Of a stretch of 64,000 bases of DNA, positions 8,634 to 17,283 are shown in pieces. The stretch's first letter is position 1, and each line of letters starts with the position of its first letter. Below the pieces are notes generated by a model. It did not search any database and was not told where the DNA came from. It saw only the letters and a program-made list of their open reading frames with translations. Both the position numbers and the translations under genes were made by a program. Origin of the DNA: DASSUW01 sp963740605 (GTDB lineage Bacteria; Actinomycetota; Thermoleophilia; Solirubrobacterales; Solirubrobacteraceae); assembly GCA_963740605.1 (NCBI GenBank), contig CAVUFC010000013.1:62001-126000 (forward strand). Reading direction: 5' to 3'.

Positions 8634-11600
8634 TCAGCCGCCCCAGATGTCTTCGACGTACCGCTGCGAGGACACGAGGTTGTCGAACCAGTCCGGCCCC
8701 GCCATGCTCGCGCCGAGCTCGGCGAAGCGCGCGGCCACGGCCGGTGCCATCGTCCGCGCGTTCCCGCACACGTAGACGCTCGCGCCGTCCGCGATCAGCC
8801 GTGCGATGTCCTGCCACCGGCTGCCAACCCGGTCCTGCACATACAGGTGGTTCTCGCCCGCCCGCGAGAACGCCTCGTCGAGGTCGAGCCATCCGTCCGC
8901 GACCCACCGATCGAGCTCGTCTCCGTACACCCGGTCGTGGTCGGGGCGGCGGCACCCGCGCATCAGCATCGCACGCCCGGCACCCGCGACCGAGCGGTGC
9001 TCTGCGGCCCGCTGCTTGAGGAATCCGCGGAAGGGCGCGATGCCCGTGCCTGCGCCGATCATGATCATTGGGACGCTTGGATCGGACGGAGGATGGAAGC
9101 CGTGGCCGGGGTCGCGCACGCGCACCAGCAGCCGTGTGCCGGGCTGGGACATGGCGAGGTAGCTCGACGTGACGCCGCGGTAGCGGCCGTGCCCGGACAG
9201 CGCAGGCGCGTCCAGCACGCCGACGGTGATGCTCGCCCTGTCCGGAGCGGCGACCAGTGCCGACGAGATCGAATACGAGCGCGGCTTGAGCGCTCGGAAC
9301 ACAGTCGGCAGCAGACTCGCAGGCATCGGCTCATCCGGTGGGTGCTCTTGGGCCAGGTCAGGCAACGACAACCGCCGCTCCATTACCTCGGTGCCGTAAG
9401 CCGCGTCGTCGATCGCCATCTTCTCGAGCGGACGCCGCCGGTCGTCGTCGTGTATCAGGGTGGCGAGTGCCTCGATGCCCGCGCGAGTGGCCGGAGCGCG
9501 CACGTCGAAGAATGCGCGCAGAAGGTTGTACAGCTCGATCGGCCGCTCGAGCGGAACGTTGGTGTCGATCGGCCGGTTGCGCCGGAATTCGACGACCTGC
9601 CGAGGCTCGAACCGGAGGGCGCGTGCCGCGCGCCACACGGTCGTGTCGTCGTTCTGCGGCATCACCTGCAAGTGATCGCCGGGGCGGTAGGTCGTGCCCG
9701 GCGGCAGTCGGACCTCGATGTCGCGGGTGGAGCGGCCGGACGGGTCGTCACCCCAGCGCCGCTGCAACTCGTCGTTGACGATCACCTCGACCTCGTCCAG
9801 ACCGAAGACCTCTCCCGGGGCATAGTGGGCGCCGGGGCCGAGCACACGAGCCCGGAAGGGCTCCGCGAGGGCGCTGCGCGGCCGGACTGGGCCTGGCCGA
9901 GAGGCGTCGAGAGCTGCCCACACGCGCTTGCACCACGCCCGGAACGCGCCTTCGTAGTCGCCCGTCGTGTCAGCCTCGCCGGCGTCCAGGATGCGCTCCC
10001 CACCGAGCCGGCGGAGTTCGGCGTCGAGCAGGTGCGGCACCGCCTGGTAGGTCTGGCGCCAGTGGGGGTCACCGCATCCGAACACGGCGTAGCGGATGCC
10101 GTCCGCAGTACCCGCGGGCGCAGACGCCAGCCACCGCACGAAGTGCGACGCGCACGCGGCCGGCTTCCCGTTGTACGACGCGGCGACGATCACGAGCGCC
10201 GCCCCGACCGGAAGCGAGCCCGCCCAGTCATCGAGCGACTTGACGACCGCGTCATCGCCGCCGCTCATCGCGTCGTGCGCCAGGTCGTGGCACAGCTGCT
10301 CGGTTGTTCCCCCGTCGGACGCGTAGGCGAGCGCGAGCCGGCGATGACGTCCATCCCGATGCGCGGCGACCGCCTGCGATCGCTGCAGTCGGTCGGCGAG
10401 CTCGGCGCGGTCGCGAGCAGCATCGGTGGCGATGGCGCTGGCAGTCCCGAGCGCCGATACGCCGGGACGGGGAGCGAAGCGGAGTTGCAGGTCACGCGGC
10501 TTGAGGGTGAGGCTGAGCTGATACGCGAGCTCGGCGCCGACGGGATCGCTGATCTCGAAACGCCGGACGAGCATCGCGAGGGCGGTCATGAACTCGAGCC
10601 GGGCGAATGTCTGCCCGAGGCACGCCCGCACACCGGTCCCGAACGGGAGGTACGCACCCGGGGGAAGCTCGTCGAGCTCGCGCCATCGTTGTGGACGGAA
10701 TGAGTCGGCATCGTCACCGAACACGGCCGGGTCGCGGTGCAGGCGGAACAGGAGAAGACAGAGCGAGGATCCCGCCCCGACCGGATATCGTCCGCCGAGC
10801 AGCGTGGAAGAACGCGCGTGCCGGGCGATCATCGCGGCCGACGGGTGGAGCCGCAGCGTTTCGCTCAGGAGCTGGTCGACTCGGCTGAGCGCCGCCAGAT
10901 GATCGAGCGTCGGCAGCGCGTTCGGGTCGGATCCGAGCACGTCGTCGACCTGCTCGCGGAGCCAGTCCTGGACCTCGGGGTCGCTGGCCACGTGATGGAG
11001 CGCGAAGGCAATCGCGCCGCTCGTGGTCTCGTGGCCGGCAACGACCAGTGTGAGCAACTGGTCCCGCACCTCGATGACGTCGAGGACACGTCCCGTGTCG
11101 GGTTGGGGCTGGGTGAGCAGCCGAGTCAGCACGTCGTCGGGCGCGGCCGAGCCGAGCGCCCGGCGGTCGGAGATCATCTCCTCGCTCTGCTGGTACAGCT
11201 CGGCGACGACGAGGCGGAATCTGTGTGCCTCGCGGGGATGGAGCCCTCCCGTGAGGCCGTGCTTCCCGGCCCCCTTCCCGAGCAGTTCAAGCGCCTCCTG
11301 GACCTCGGCGGAGATCGGGTGCTCGCTGTCGCGATAAAGCGTGCCGAAGCGATGGGAGAATGCGCACAGGCCGATCGTCTCCAGCGTCAGGTCGGTGGCC
11401 AGACGCTTCGCATCAACCGTCCGCCCGGGCTCTGCCCGGACGAGACGCTCGCACAATTGCTCGGCGACCTCGACCATCTTGGGATACGTCGCGTGGACGG
11501 CATGGGTGCTGAACATCGGTGCCAGCAGGTGGTGGCCGCGAATCCACGCCGGATCGTCGGTATCAGCGCTGAAGATGCCGTTCCCGACGACGGCTCTGAT

Positions 11601-11837
11601 GCGGTCGGGTGGCGACTTGTCAAAGCGCTCGTCGTCGCACACTTCGGCGATCAGCTCGTGCCCGCTGAGGACGATCTGCCGACCGTACCCCGGGAGGTCG
11701 AAGGCATAGATCGGGCCGAGCTCGGTGGCGAGTCGATCGAGGTCCCAGATCGCGCTCGAGGCATGGATCTCGACGAACGCGCTCCCGACGATCGGCAGCG
11801 AGCGCGCCTGCGGGATTTCGTCTTGGCCTCGACTCAA
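8634..11837 (-). CDS. Self-sufficient cytochrome P450-reductase fusion (CYP102/P450 BM3 type)
   Basis: About 1067 residues, near the 1049 of P450 BM3. P450 part: FDKSPPDRIRAVVGNGIFSA, in pieces FDKSP and VVGNGIFSA, AGHETTS (I-helix, ~266), ETLRLHPSA (ExxR), and haem loop PFGTGVRACLGQ (~400). The FMN domain shows LAYASDGGTTEQL, VAASYNGKP and FGCGDPHWRQTYQAVP. The FAD/NADP part shows RSTRDIEV, RSYSISS, GHGRYRGVTSSYLA, IGAGTGIAPFRGF and VYVCGNARTMAP, ending YVEDIWGG like BM3. It should hydroxylate or epoxidise fatty-acid-like or xenobiotic substrates with NADPH. A likely TTG start (11837) overlaps the stop of the exporter gene; a GTG at 11855 is an alternative. The frame is intact. Confidence 0.93.
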   Translation of the reverse strand: MSRGQDEIPQARSLPIVGSAFVEIHASSAIWDLDRLATELGPIYAFDLPGYGRQIVLSGHELIAEVCDDERFDKSPPDRIRAVVGNGIFSADTDDPAWIRGHHLLAPMFSTHAVHATYPKMVEVAEQLCERLVRAEPGRTVDAKRLATDLTLETIGLCAFSHRFGTLYRDSEHPISAEVQEALELLGKGAGKHGLTGGLHPREAHRFRLVVAELYQQSEEMISDRRALGSAAPDDVLTRLLTQPQPDTGRVLDVIEVRDQLLTLVVAGHETTSGAIAFALHHVASDPEVQDWLREQVDDVLGSDPNALPTLDHLAALSRVDQLLSETLRLHPSAAMIARHARSSTLLGGRYPVGAGSSLCLLLFRLHRDPAVFGDDADSFRPQRWRELDELPPGAYLPFGTGVRACLGQTFARLEFMTALAMLVRRFEISDPVGAELAYQLSLTLKPRDLQLRFAPRPGVSALGTASAIATDAARDRAELADRLQRSQAVAAHRDGRHRRLALAYASDGGTTEQLCHDLAHDAMSGGDDAVVKSLDDWAGSLPVGAALVIVAASYNGKPAACASHFVRWLASAPAGTADGIRYAVFGCGDPHWRQTYQAVPHLLDAELRRLGGERILDAGEADTTGDYEGAFRAWCKRVWAALDASRPGPVRPRSALAEPFRARVLGPGAHYAPGEVFGLDEVEVIVNDELQRRWGDDPSGRSTRDIEVRLPPGTTYRPGDHLQVMPQNDDTTVWRAARALRFEPRQVVEFRRNRPIDTNVPLERPIELYNLLRAFFDVRAPATRAGIEALATLIHDDDRRRPLEKMAIDDAAYGTEVMERRLSLPDLAQEHPPDEPMPASLLPTVFRALKPRSYSISSALVAAPDRASITVGVLDAPALSGHGRYRGVTSSYLAMSQPGTRLLVRVRDPGHGFHPPSDPSVPMIMIGAGTGIAPFRGFLKQRAAEHRSVAGAGRAMLMRGCRRPDHDRVYGDELDRWVADGWLDLDEAFSRAGENHLYVQDRVGSRWQDIARLIADGASVYVCGNARTMAPAVAARFAELGASMAGPDWFDNLVSSQRYVEDIWGG

Positions 11838-13396
11838 ACGCGGACCCCTTGCCACGGGCCATGGAAGTCGTGTCCCGCCGTCCGGTGCGAGCGGCCCGCG
11901 GCCCACAACTGTACCGCCCCGGCGACCGCCACCAGGACCGCCGCCGCGGCCGCGCACGCGACGGTGTTCCCGTGCAGGAACGCGTCGCGGGCAGTGTCGG
12001 CGGCACTCGATCCTGCGGCCTTGGATACGGCGGCAAGATCGCCCGCGACCACGTCGCCCACGAGCGCCGACCGCTCGCCCGCAGCGACCGAACTGGCTGA
12101 CCACGCATGTGCCGTGGCGGCCGCCGTCAGGGCCGAGAAGCCGGCGACGCCGACCGCACTGCCGAGGTGCTGGCTGAGCCCCAGAACGCCGGACACCGCA
12201 CCATGATCGTCCGGTCCGGCGCCGCCGACGGCTGCCGCCCAGACGCCGGGGAGGGCGAGCCCGAGACCGGTGCCCAGGAACAGGTCCCCCACGAGCAGCA
12301 TGAGCTCGCCGTGGTCTGTGCCCACCATGGCGAGGATGACGAGTCCGACGGCAGCTGTCAGTAGTCCGCCCGCCGTGGGCGGCGCGAGCCCGTGGTCGTG
12401 CGTCAGTCGCATCGAGAGCCCGGTGCCCGCGATGAACAGAACGGTCACGGGAAGGGAGAGGAGGCCGGCGACGCCCGCCGACAGCCCGAGCATCGACTGC
12501 GCCACGATCTGTTGGAGGAACAGGGCGCCTGTCAGGGCGAAGCTGACCGTGAAGCCCACGGACAGCGCGAGCGGGATCGGGCGTCGTCTCACCGTCGCCG
12601 GCTCGACGAGCGGGACCTCGGCAGTCAGCATGCGCACGACGAACAGGACTGCCAGTACGACCCCTGCCGTCGTGGCGGCGAGACCCTGACCGCTCTTCTG
12701 ATGTCCGAGATCGAGCAGCCCCTTGGAGACCAGGGTCACGGCGGCCGCGACGAGCGCTCCCCCGAGCAGGTCCACGCGGCGCCGCCCACCGGCTCGTGAC
12801 TCCTCGACCGTGCGCATGACGGCAACGAACGCGATCGCGGCGATTGGCAGAGCGGTCCAGAACACGCTACGCCAGCCGAGCGTGGCGACGAGGATAGCCC
12901 CGACCAGGGGCCCGGCGGCCAGGCCGGCGGCGCTCGCGCCCGACCGGATCGCCACGGCGCGTTGCAGCCGGTCTGGATCGACGGACGACGCGAGGAGCGC
13001 GAACGACGCCGGCTGGACGAATCCCGCGCCGACACCCTGGATCGCACGTGCGGCTACCAGAACCGTGGCGCCCTGTGCGAGGGAGCCGAGCGCTGCCCCT
13101 CCGGCGAAGATGCCGAGGCCGAGGCAGTACATCCGGCGGCGTCCGAACCGGTCGGCGAGCACGCCCCCGGGGATCGCGAACGACGCGTAGGCGACCGGGA
13201 ACAGGATCATCGCCCACTGCAACGCGGAAAGCTCGACTCCCAGCTCTCGCTGGATCGTGGGTATCGCGACCGCGACGATGCCGGTATCGACCGCCGCGAG
13301 GATGCGAGCGAGCGCCAGCGACCATGCGGCACGCCTCTCGTCGGGCGTGAGCGACCGGACCGGGGCCATCTCGGCGGTCCCCGCGTCGTTGCTCAT
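11834..13396 (-). CDS. DHA2-family MFS exporter, 14 TM
   Basis: About 520 residues with ~14 hydrophobic segments. Motif A-like loop GGVLADRFGRRRMYCLG follows helix 2, then ARAIQGVGAGFVQPASFALL and LAAGPLVGAILVATLGWRSVF, all hallmarks of EmrB/QacA-type drug-proton antiporters. An ATG at 13396 is preceded by an in-frame GTG at 13399. Only 16 nt separate it from the upstream kinase gene, and its own stop overlaps the P450 start. The three genes therefore form one operon, consistent with modification plus export of a toxic small molecule (inference). Confidence 0.88.
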   Translation of the reverse strand: MSNDAGTAEMAPVRSLTPDERRAAWSLALARILAAVDTGIVAVAIPTIQRELGVELSALQWAMILFPVAYASFAIPGGVLADRFGRRRMYCLGLGIFAGGAALGSLAQGATVLVAARAIQGVGAGFVQPASFALLASSVDPDRLQRAVAIRSGASAAGLAAGPLVGAILVATLGWRSVFWTALPIAAIAFVAVMRTVEESRAGGRRRVDLLGGALVAAAVTLVSKGLLDLGHQKSGQGLAATTAGVVLAVLFVVRMLTAEVPLVEPATVRRRPIPLALSVGFTVSFALTGALFLQQIVAQSMLGLSAGVAGLLSLPVTVLFIAGTGLSMRLTHDHGLAPPTAGGLLTAAVGLVILAMVGTDHGELMLLVGDLFLGTGLGLALPGVWAAAVGGAGPDDHGAVSGVLGLSQHLGSAVGVAGFSALTAAATAHAWSASSVAAGERSALVGDVVAGDLAAVSKAAGSSAADTARDAFLHGNTVACAAAAAVLVAVAGAVQLWAAGRSHRTAGHDFHGPWQGVRV

Positions 13397-13412
13397 CACC
13401 GTGCGGACCCGC

Positions 13413-14528
13413 CTACCCAGGCGATGTTCGGGTCAACGACGGGACCGACGGATCGTCGATGTGCAGCGCGCGCAACGCTGCACCGACTCGGAGCGAGCGT
13501 CGACGGGCGGTCTCCGCCCGATGCCGGTCGGCCTCGGGTCGCAGCGGCGCGAATACGCTCGGGAAGGCGAGCGCCACGCCGACGGTGAAGTCGCTCCAGG
13601 CGGCGTCCCACGGGTAGTCTCCGACACCCCTCGCCTCGAGCTCGTCGTGCCAGGCCCGAGCCGCACGCTCGAGGCTCTCCCGGGTCGGCAGCTCGGCGGC
13701 GCTCGTGCTGGCGAGACGGGCGGCGTCGTACGCCCCGAGCCCGATCGACGCCATGCCCCAGTCGAGGACCGCCACCTCGCCGGCCCGGAGCAGCACGTTG
13801 TCGGCATGGTAATCGCCGTGCACCAGCGTCCACGGACGAGTCGCGAGCCATTCGCGGACGCGTGCATACCCGGCGGCGAAGCGGTCCCCCATCTCCGCCA
13901 GCTCGAGCCCGAGCCCCTCGACGATGTACGGGCGGATCGTCGGCCATTGCGCGACGACCGGCTGGTCGCTGGGGTAGTCGTCGCGCGGTAGCCGCTGCAG
14001 ACCGACTTCGTCGCGCTCCCACGCCCATGCGTGCAGACGTGCGACGGCTCGGGCCGCGGATGCCAGCTGATCCGATGGCATCCCGTTATGGCCGTCAGCG
14101 GGAGTCCAGCCGCCAAGATCCTCGAGTACGAACGCACCGGCTTTGCCGTCGTCGGCGACGTCCGCGTAATAGCAGTGCGGCGTCCTGATCGGCGGGCGAT
14201 CGGAGGCGAAGGCTTGGTACACGGTGGCCCCGCGCAGGAACGGCGGGGCCGACCCCGTGATCTCCTCGGTGTCAGCGTGAGACCGCTTGATGATCAGCGT
14301 CGCCGGCCCGGCTTCGGCCGGGACGTACTCGACCGCGACGCGATCGACGCGCGAGGCGTACCCCTGATCTGCGCCGAGTGATCGGACGCCGATCCGGCTG
14401 ACCTCGGTGCCGTCCGGCAACGAGGTTGCGAGTGCGCGGCGCAGCCCCTCGGGCTCGAACAGCTCGTCGCCGGCGATCTCGGAGGCCTTCGATCGTCCCA
14501 CGTCCATATCGTCCTGGTGGACGGTCAC
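13413..14528 (-). CDS. Aminoglycoside phosphotransferase / ecdysteroid-kinase-like protein
   Basis: About 371 residues with the small-molecule kinase fold. Visible are the ATP-binding lysine strand (GPATLIIKRS), the Brenner motif WTLVHGDYHADNVLLR and the metal-binding VLDWGMASIGLGAYDAARL. This layout is shared by APH resistance kinases and CHK/EcKL kinases, which phosphorylate hydroxylated small molecules. The start chosen is the GTG at 14528, six bases behind an AGGGGG; ATG 14507 is the alternative. It is the first of the kinase-exporter-P450 run. It ends in TAG, showing that amber is a normal stop in this genome. Confidence 0.82.
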   Translation of the reverse strand: MTVHQDDMDVGRSKASEIAGDELFEPEGLRRALATSLPDGTEVSRIGVRSLGADQGYASRVDRVAVEYVPAEAGPATLIIKRSHADTEEITGSAPPFLRGATVYQAFASDRPPIRTPHCYYADVADDGKAGAFVLEDLGGWTPADGHNGMPSDQLASAARAVARLHAWAWERDEVGLQRLPRDDYPSDQPVVAQWPTIRPYIVEGLGLELAEMGDRFAAGYARVREWLATRPWTLVHGDYHADNVLLRAGEVAVLDWGMASIGLGAYDAARLASTSAAELPTRESLERAARAWHDELEARGVGDYPWDAAWSDFTVGVALAFPSVFAPLRPEADRHRAETARRRSLRVGAALRALHIDDPSVPSLTRTSPG

Positions 14529-14616
14529 GGACACCCCCCTGCCATGTCGCAAGAACCCGACCGCGCCATGGATCGAGCCGCGAGGTCGTGGTTGATGCCG
14601 CTTGAGAGCGGTCGCC

Positions 14617-15666
14617 TCACCGGCTGCCCGCGATCTGGGCGCCGGCAGCGTCGCCCGGGCCGCGCCGAACCGTCTGCACCGGTGCACCGGCGAAGCAACC
14701 GACGGTGTACGGGTACTCGAGCGTGACGTCGTAGTGATACATGGTCACCCGCTCGCCGTCCCACGTCACGGTGCTCGTCCGCCCGTGACAGGCGTCCAGG
14801 TCGGCGTTGGTCGGTAGCTCGCCGCGAGCGTTCCACTCGGCATAGATCCCGAATCCGTCCGCTGCGTATCCCACCAGCTCGGACGTGTTCGCTTCGGGCG
14901 ACATGAGACAGCCCGAGATTGAGTGGTAGTGGTACTCGTCCTGGCCATTGGGATGCCCGTGGCAGTCGTCCTGCATCTCGTGCGCCCCGGCGTCCCGACC
15001 GGCGGCGTCGAGCCCGTTGAAGAGCAGCGCGCCGACTCTGGTCACGCCGATCGGACCCAGTGACGTGCACGTCGGGCGCGGCGCTCGCTCCGGCATGGCC
15101 GGCACGCGGTAGGTCGTCTCGTGGGCGTCGATCGAATTGGGGTTGGTGTCGTACTGGTGGGCAGGATCGCTCGCCGCGATCGGGAAGATCCCGGTCGGCA
15201 GGCCTTCCGGCAGGGCGTTGGTCGTGATCACCCGCATCGTCCCCTGCACGGACATGTCGTACGAGGCGGCTGGCCACCGCTGGGCGCCGGACACGGCGAG
15301 CTTCGACGTGAGGTCCCAGGTTCCCGTCGCTTCGTTCACCCAGGGCCCTGTGTGAAGTGCGCCGTGGCGCCGGAAGCGCGACGTGCACGACATGACATAG
15401 CCCACTCTGGGTTCAGTCGCGAGCTTCCCGTCGCCCAGGGGGACGGCGGTCGGGGAAGTGGAGTCCGTCCAGGTGTTGTCGGTGACCGACGCACGGCTCA
15501 CCGGGCCAGCCGACGCTTCCGTAGCATCAGGCGCCTGCGTGGCGGCGCGATCGCCGGCCGTCGACCCACACGCCGCGCCCACGACCGCGATCGTGCCGGC
15601 CAGCGCCATGACCACGACCCGCCGACCGGGCGGCCAGGATGTTGGCTGTCGCGCGTGGCGTCCCAC
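14617..15666 (-). CDS. YHYH-domain secreted lipoprotein
   Basis: About 349 residues. The N-terminus VVVMALAGTIAVVGAACGS is a lipoprotein-like signal with Cys after GAA. The body carries the YHYH signature (DDCHGHPNGQDEYHYHSISG), a His-rich and probably metal-binding motif of a secreted family of unknown function. The frame is intact. Start at 15666 or one of the GTG codons near 15609-15615. It ends 88 nt before the kinase gene on the same strand and may head the same operon. Confidence 0.75.
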   Translation of the reverse strand: MGRHARQPTSWPPGRRVVVMALAGTIAVVGAACGSTAGDRAATQAPDATEASAGPVSRASVTDNTWTDSTSPTAVPLGDGKLATEPRVGYVMSCTSRFRRHGALHTGPWVNEATGTWDLTSKLAVSGAQRWPAASYDMSVQGTMRVITTNALPEGLPTGIFPIAASDPAHQYDTNPNSIDAHETTYRVPAMPERAPRPTCTSLGPIGVTRVGALLFNGLDAAGRDAGAHEMQDDCHGHPNGQDEYHYHSISGCLMSPEANTSELVGYAADGFGIYAEWNARGELPTNADLDACHGRTSTVTWDGERVTMYHYDVTLEYPYTVGCFAGAPVQTVRRGPGDAAGAQIAGSR

Positions 15667-15704
15667 TCCCGCTCCACGAGTCGCTGGAACTGCTCGGCGA
15701 CTAT

Positions 15705-15818
15705 ACGCCTCGACGCGTGCGCCGATCCTGCGCGGGCTGGTTCGGCTACTACGGGCGCTTCTACCGGTCCCAGCTGACCGAGTCGCTCAGACGCATCGAC
15801 GGGGACTTCCAGTGGCCG
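15705..15818 (+). pseudogene. C-terminal remnant of a group II intron maturase
   Basis: The frame reads RRSCAGWFGYYGRFYRSQL followed by TESLRRID. This is the thumb/maturase-proximal signature of group II intron-encoded proteins (usually LRGWxxYYGxFxxSxLxxxLRRI). No reverse-transcriptase motifs (YADD) and no HNH domain lie nearby, so only about 35 residues survive. It sits just upstream of the YHYH gene on the opposite strand. Confidence 0.65.
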
Positions 15819-16045
15819 CCTATGGGGAGATTCCCATGGCCGCCGTCACGTGAGTCCGGCCGGCCTGCCGTAATGTCGCCGCCGGGCTGAGCCCAGGCAC
15901 CCGCATGCGCCCACCGCGGGGCGCCGCCCTAGGGACCAGCCTCGTCGCTGCAATCGTCCCCTCGCTCCGGCCGCGCGCGTCGTGCTCGGCATGCGGCGGC
16001 GGCGACCGGTGGCCGGCGTCGTGCATTGCCACGGCGACGAGGCGG

Positions 16046-16555
16046 CTACAAGGGCGGGATGACCGTCACGTCGGGGACGTTGAAGGCCGCGGTCCCAGGG
16101 CCGGCGTGGCCGTTGTAGAGGATCAAGCGCGCGTCGCCAGAGGGGTCGGCGGCGCTCCGGCACACGTCCGGGAACGTGCAGATGCCACTCCCGGCCTGGT
16201 TGGTCGTCGCTGCATCGGTGATGTCGATCGCCGTGAAGTTCAGCGTGAACGAGTCCGGGGTCCCGGCCACGCTCTCCACCGGCACGTCAGTGAGGATGAC
16301 CGTCAAACGCGGGGTGACGAGCTCGGCGCCGGCAAGGCGCTGCCCTGGAGACAGCGCGCCCGGCGCCGTGCGCATGACGACGACGCGGTGGCGGGCTTGA
16401 TCGAGCGCCGCTGAGGCGACGGCGAACCCGAGTGTGTTGGACGTGCCGTCGGCGATCGAGGACGCGAGCGCTGGGCTGGTTGCGGCGATCAGGCCAACGA
16501 GCACGACGGCAGCGCCGGTCGTTGCACGGCGGACAAGGCGGCGGGCGTGGTTGAT
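16046..16555 (-). CDS. Secreted protein of unknown family
   Basis: Following a basic segment (HARRLVRRATTG) is a signal peptide (AAVVLVGLIAATSPALASS) and then about 135 residues rich in beta-like pattern: LTVILTDVPVESVAG, DSFTLNFTAIDITDAATT, two Cys (GICTFPDVCRSA) and a terminal VPDVTVIPPL. I do not recognise the family. No ATG, GTG or TTG lies where a start is expected; the codon before NHARR is ATC. The start may therefore be mutated, or the frame may join upstream coding sequence. The 5' end is approximate. Confidence 0.5.
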   Translation of the reverse strand: MNHARRLVRRATTGAAVVLVGLIAATSPALASSIADGTSNTLGFAVASAALDQARHRVVVMRTAPGALSPGQRLAGAELVTPRLTVILTDVPVESVAGTPDSFTLNFTAIDITDAATTNQAGSGICTFPDVCRSAADPSGDARLILYNGHAGPGTAAFNVPDVTVIPPL

Positions 16556-16659
16556 GGGCGCAGCCTTGCGCCGCGTGCTTGTCGAAGCCTTGATACGACC
16601 TTGCAGTTGCCCTTCGGCCGCGTGCGTCTCTGCAACCCTGCGCGTGCGGGCGCGCACGT

Positions 16660-17025
16660 CGATCCCGTCCAGGGACTCGATCGCCACGCTCCACCGCAAG
16701 GCGGGCTGCCAGGGCTCCCCCCAAGGGAGATCCCCGACCAACGTGGGCAACCGCGTGCATGTCTGCCCGATCAGAGCGTCGAGCCAGGCGACCACCCCGG
16801 GAGCGTCTAGCCGGTTCGCCCGTATCTCCGATCGCCCAAGACCCGGCGAGTTCGGAGCGACGACGTCGATGGGTCGCCACGAGGTGCGGGATGACCTGGG
16901 CCCAATGCGCCGCGAACCCACCCTGCCGGTGCAGCAGCACGATCGGGGCTCCGCCGCCACCTTCCAGAAACGAGGTGGACATGCCGGTGAGGTCGAACCG
17001 GCGTCAGGTAACTGGGTCACCTCGG
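16660..17025 (-). pseudogene. Alpha/beta hydrolase N-terminal remnant, frameshifted
   Basis: The frame around ATG 16982 reads FDLTGMSTSFLEGGGGAPI then VLLHRQGGFAAHWAQVIPHL, the strand and HG-type oxyanion loop of alpha/beta hydrolases. The continuation VVAPNSPGLGRSEIRA and LPTLVGDLPWGE is found in a different frame. The nucleophile elbow reads VGDLPWG rather than GxSxG, and nothing of the C-terminal half remains. It is therefore a dead fragment. Confidence 0.6.
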
Positions 17026-17283
17026 GAATCCGAGCGAGCTCATCGGGGCTGGATCGCGGCCCGTAGGTTGTCGCGGTTCGCGGGCGTCGGGTTCTGCCCA
17101 TGGGTAGCGGAACAATTATCGGTGTCGACCGCGCCCTGCGGACCCGCAGCGCGTGCGCGGGCACGAAACGCTCCGGTCACCAGGATGCACATCCCTGCGT
17201 TCTATCCGTACGATGGAACGACAATGCGTGCTGAGGCGGTCGCGCGCTTGCTGCGATCTGCTGCTGTCTGCGAGGGGTGACGG

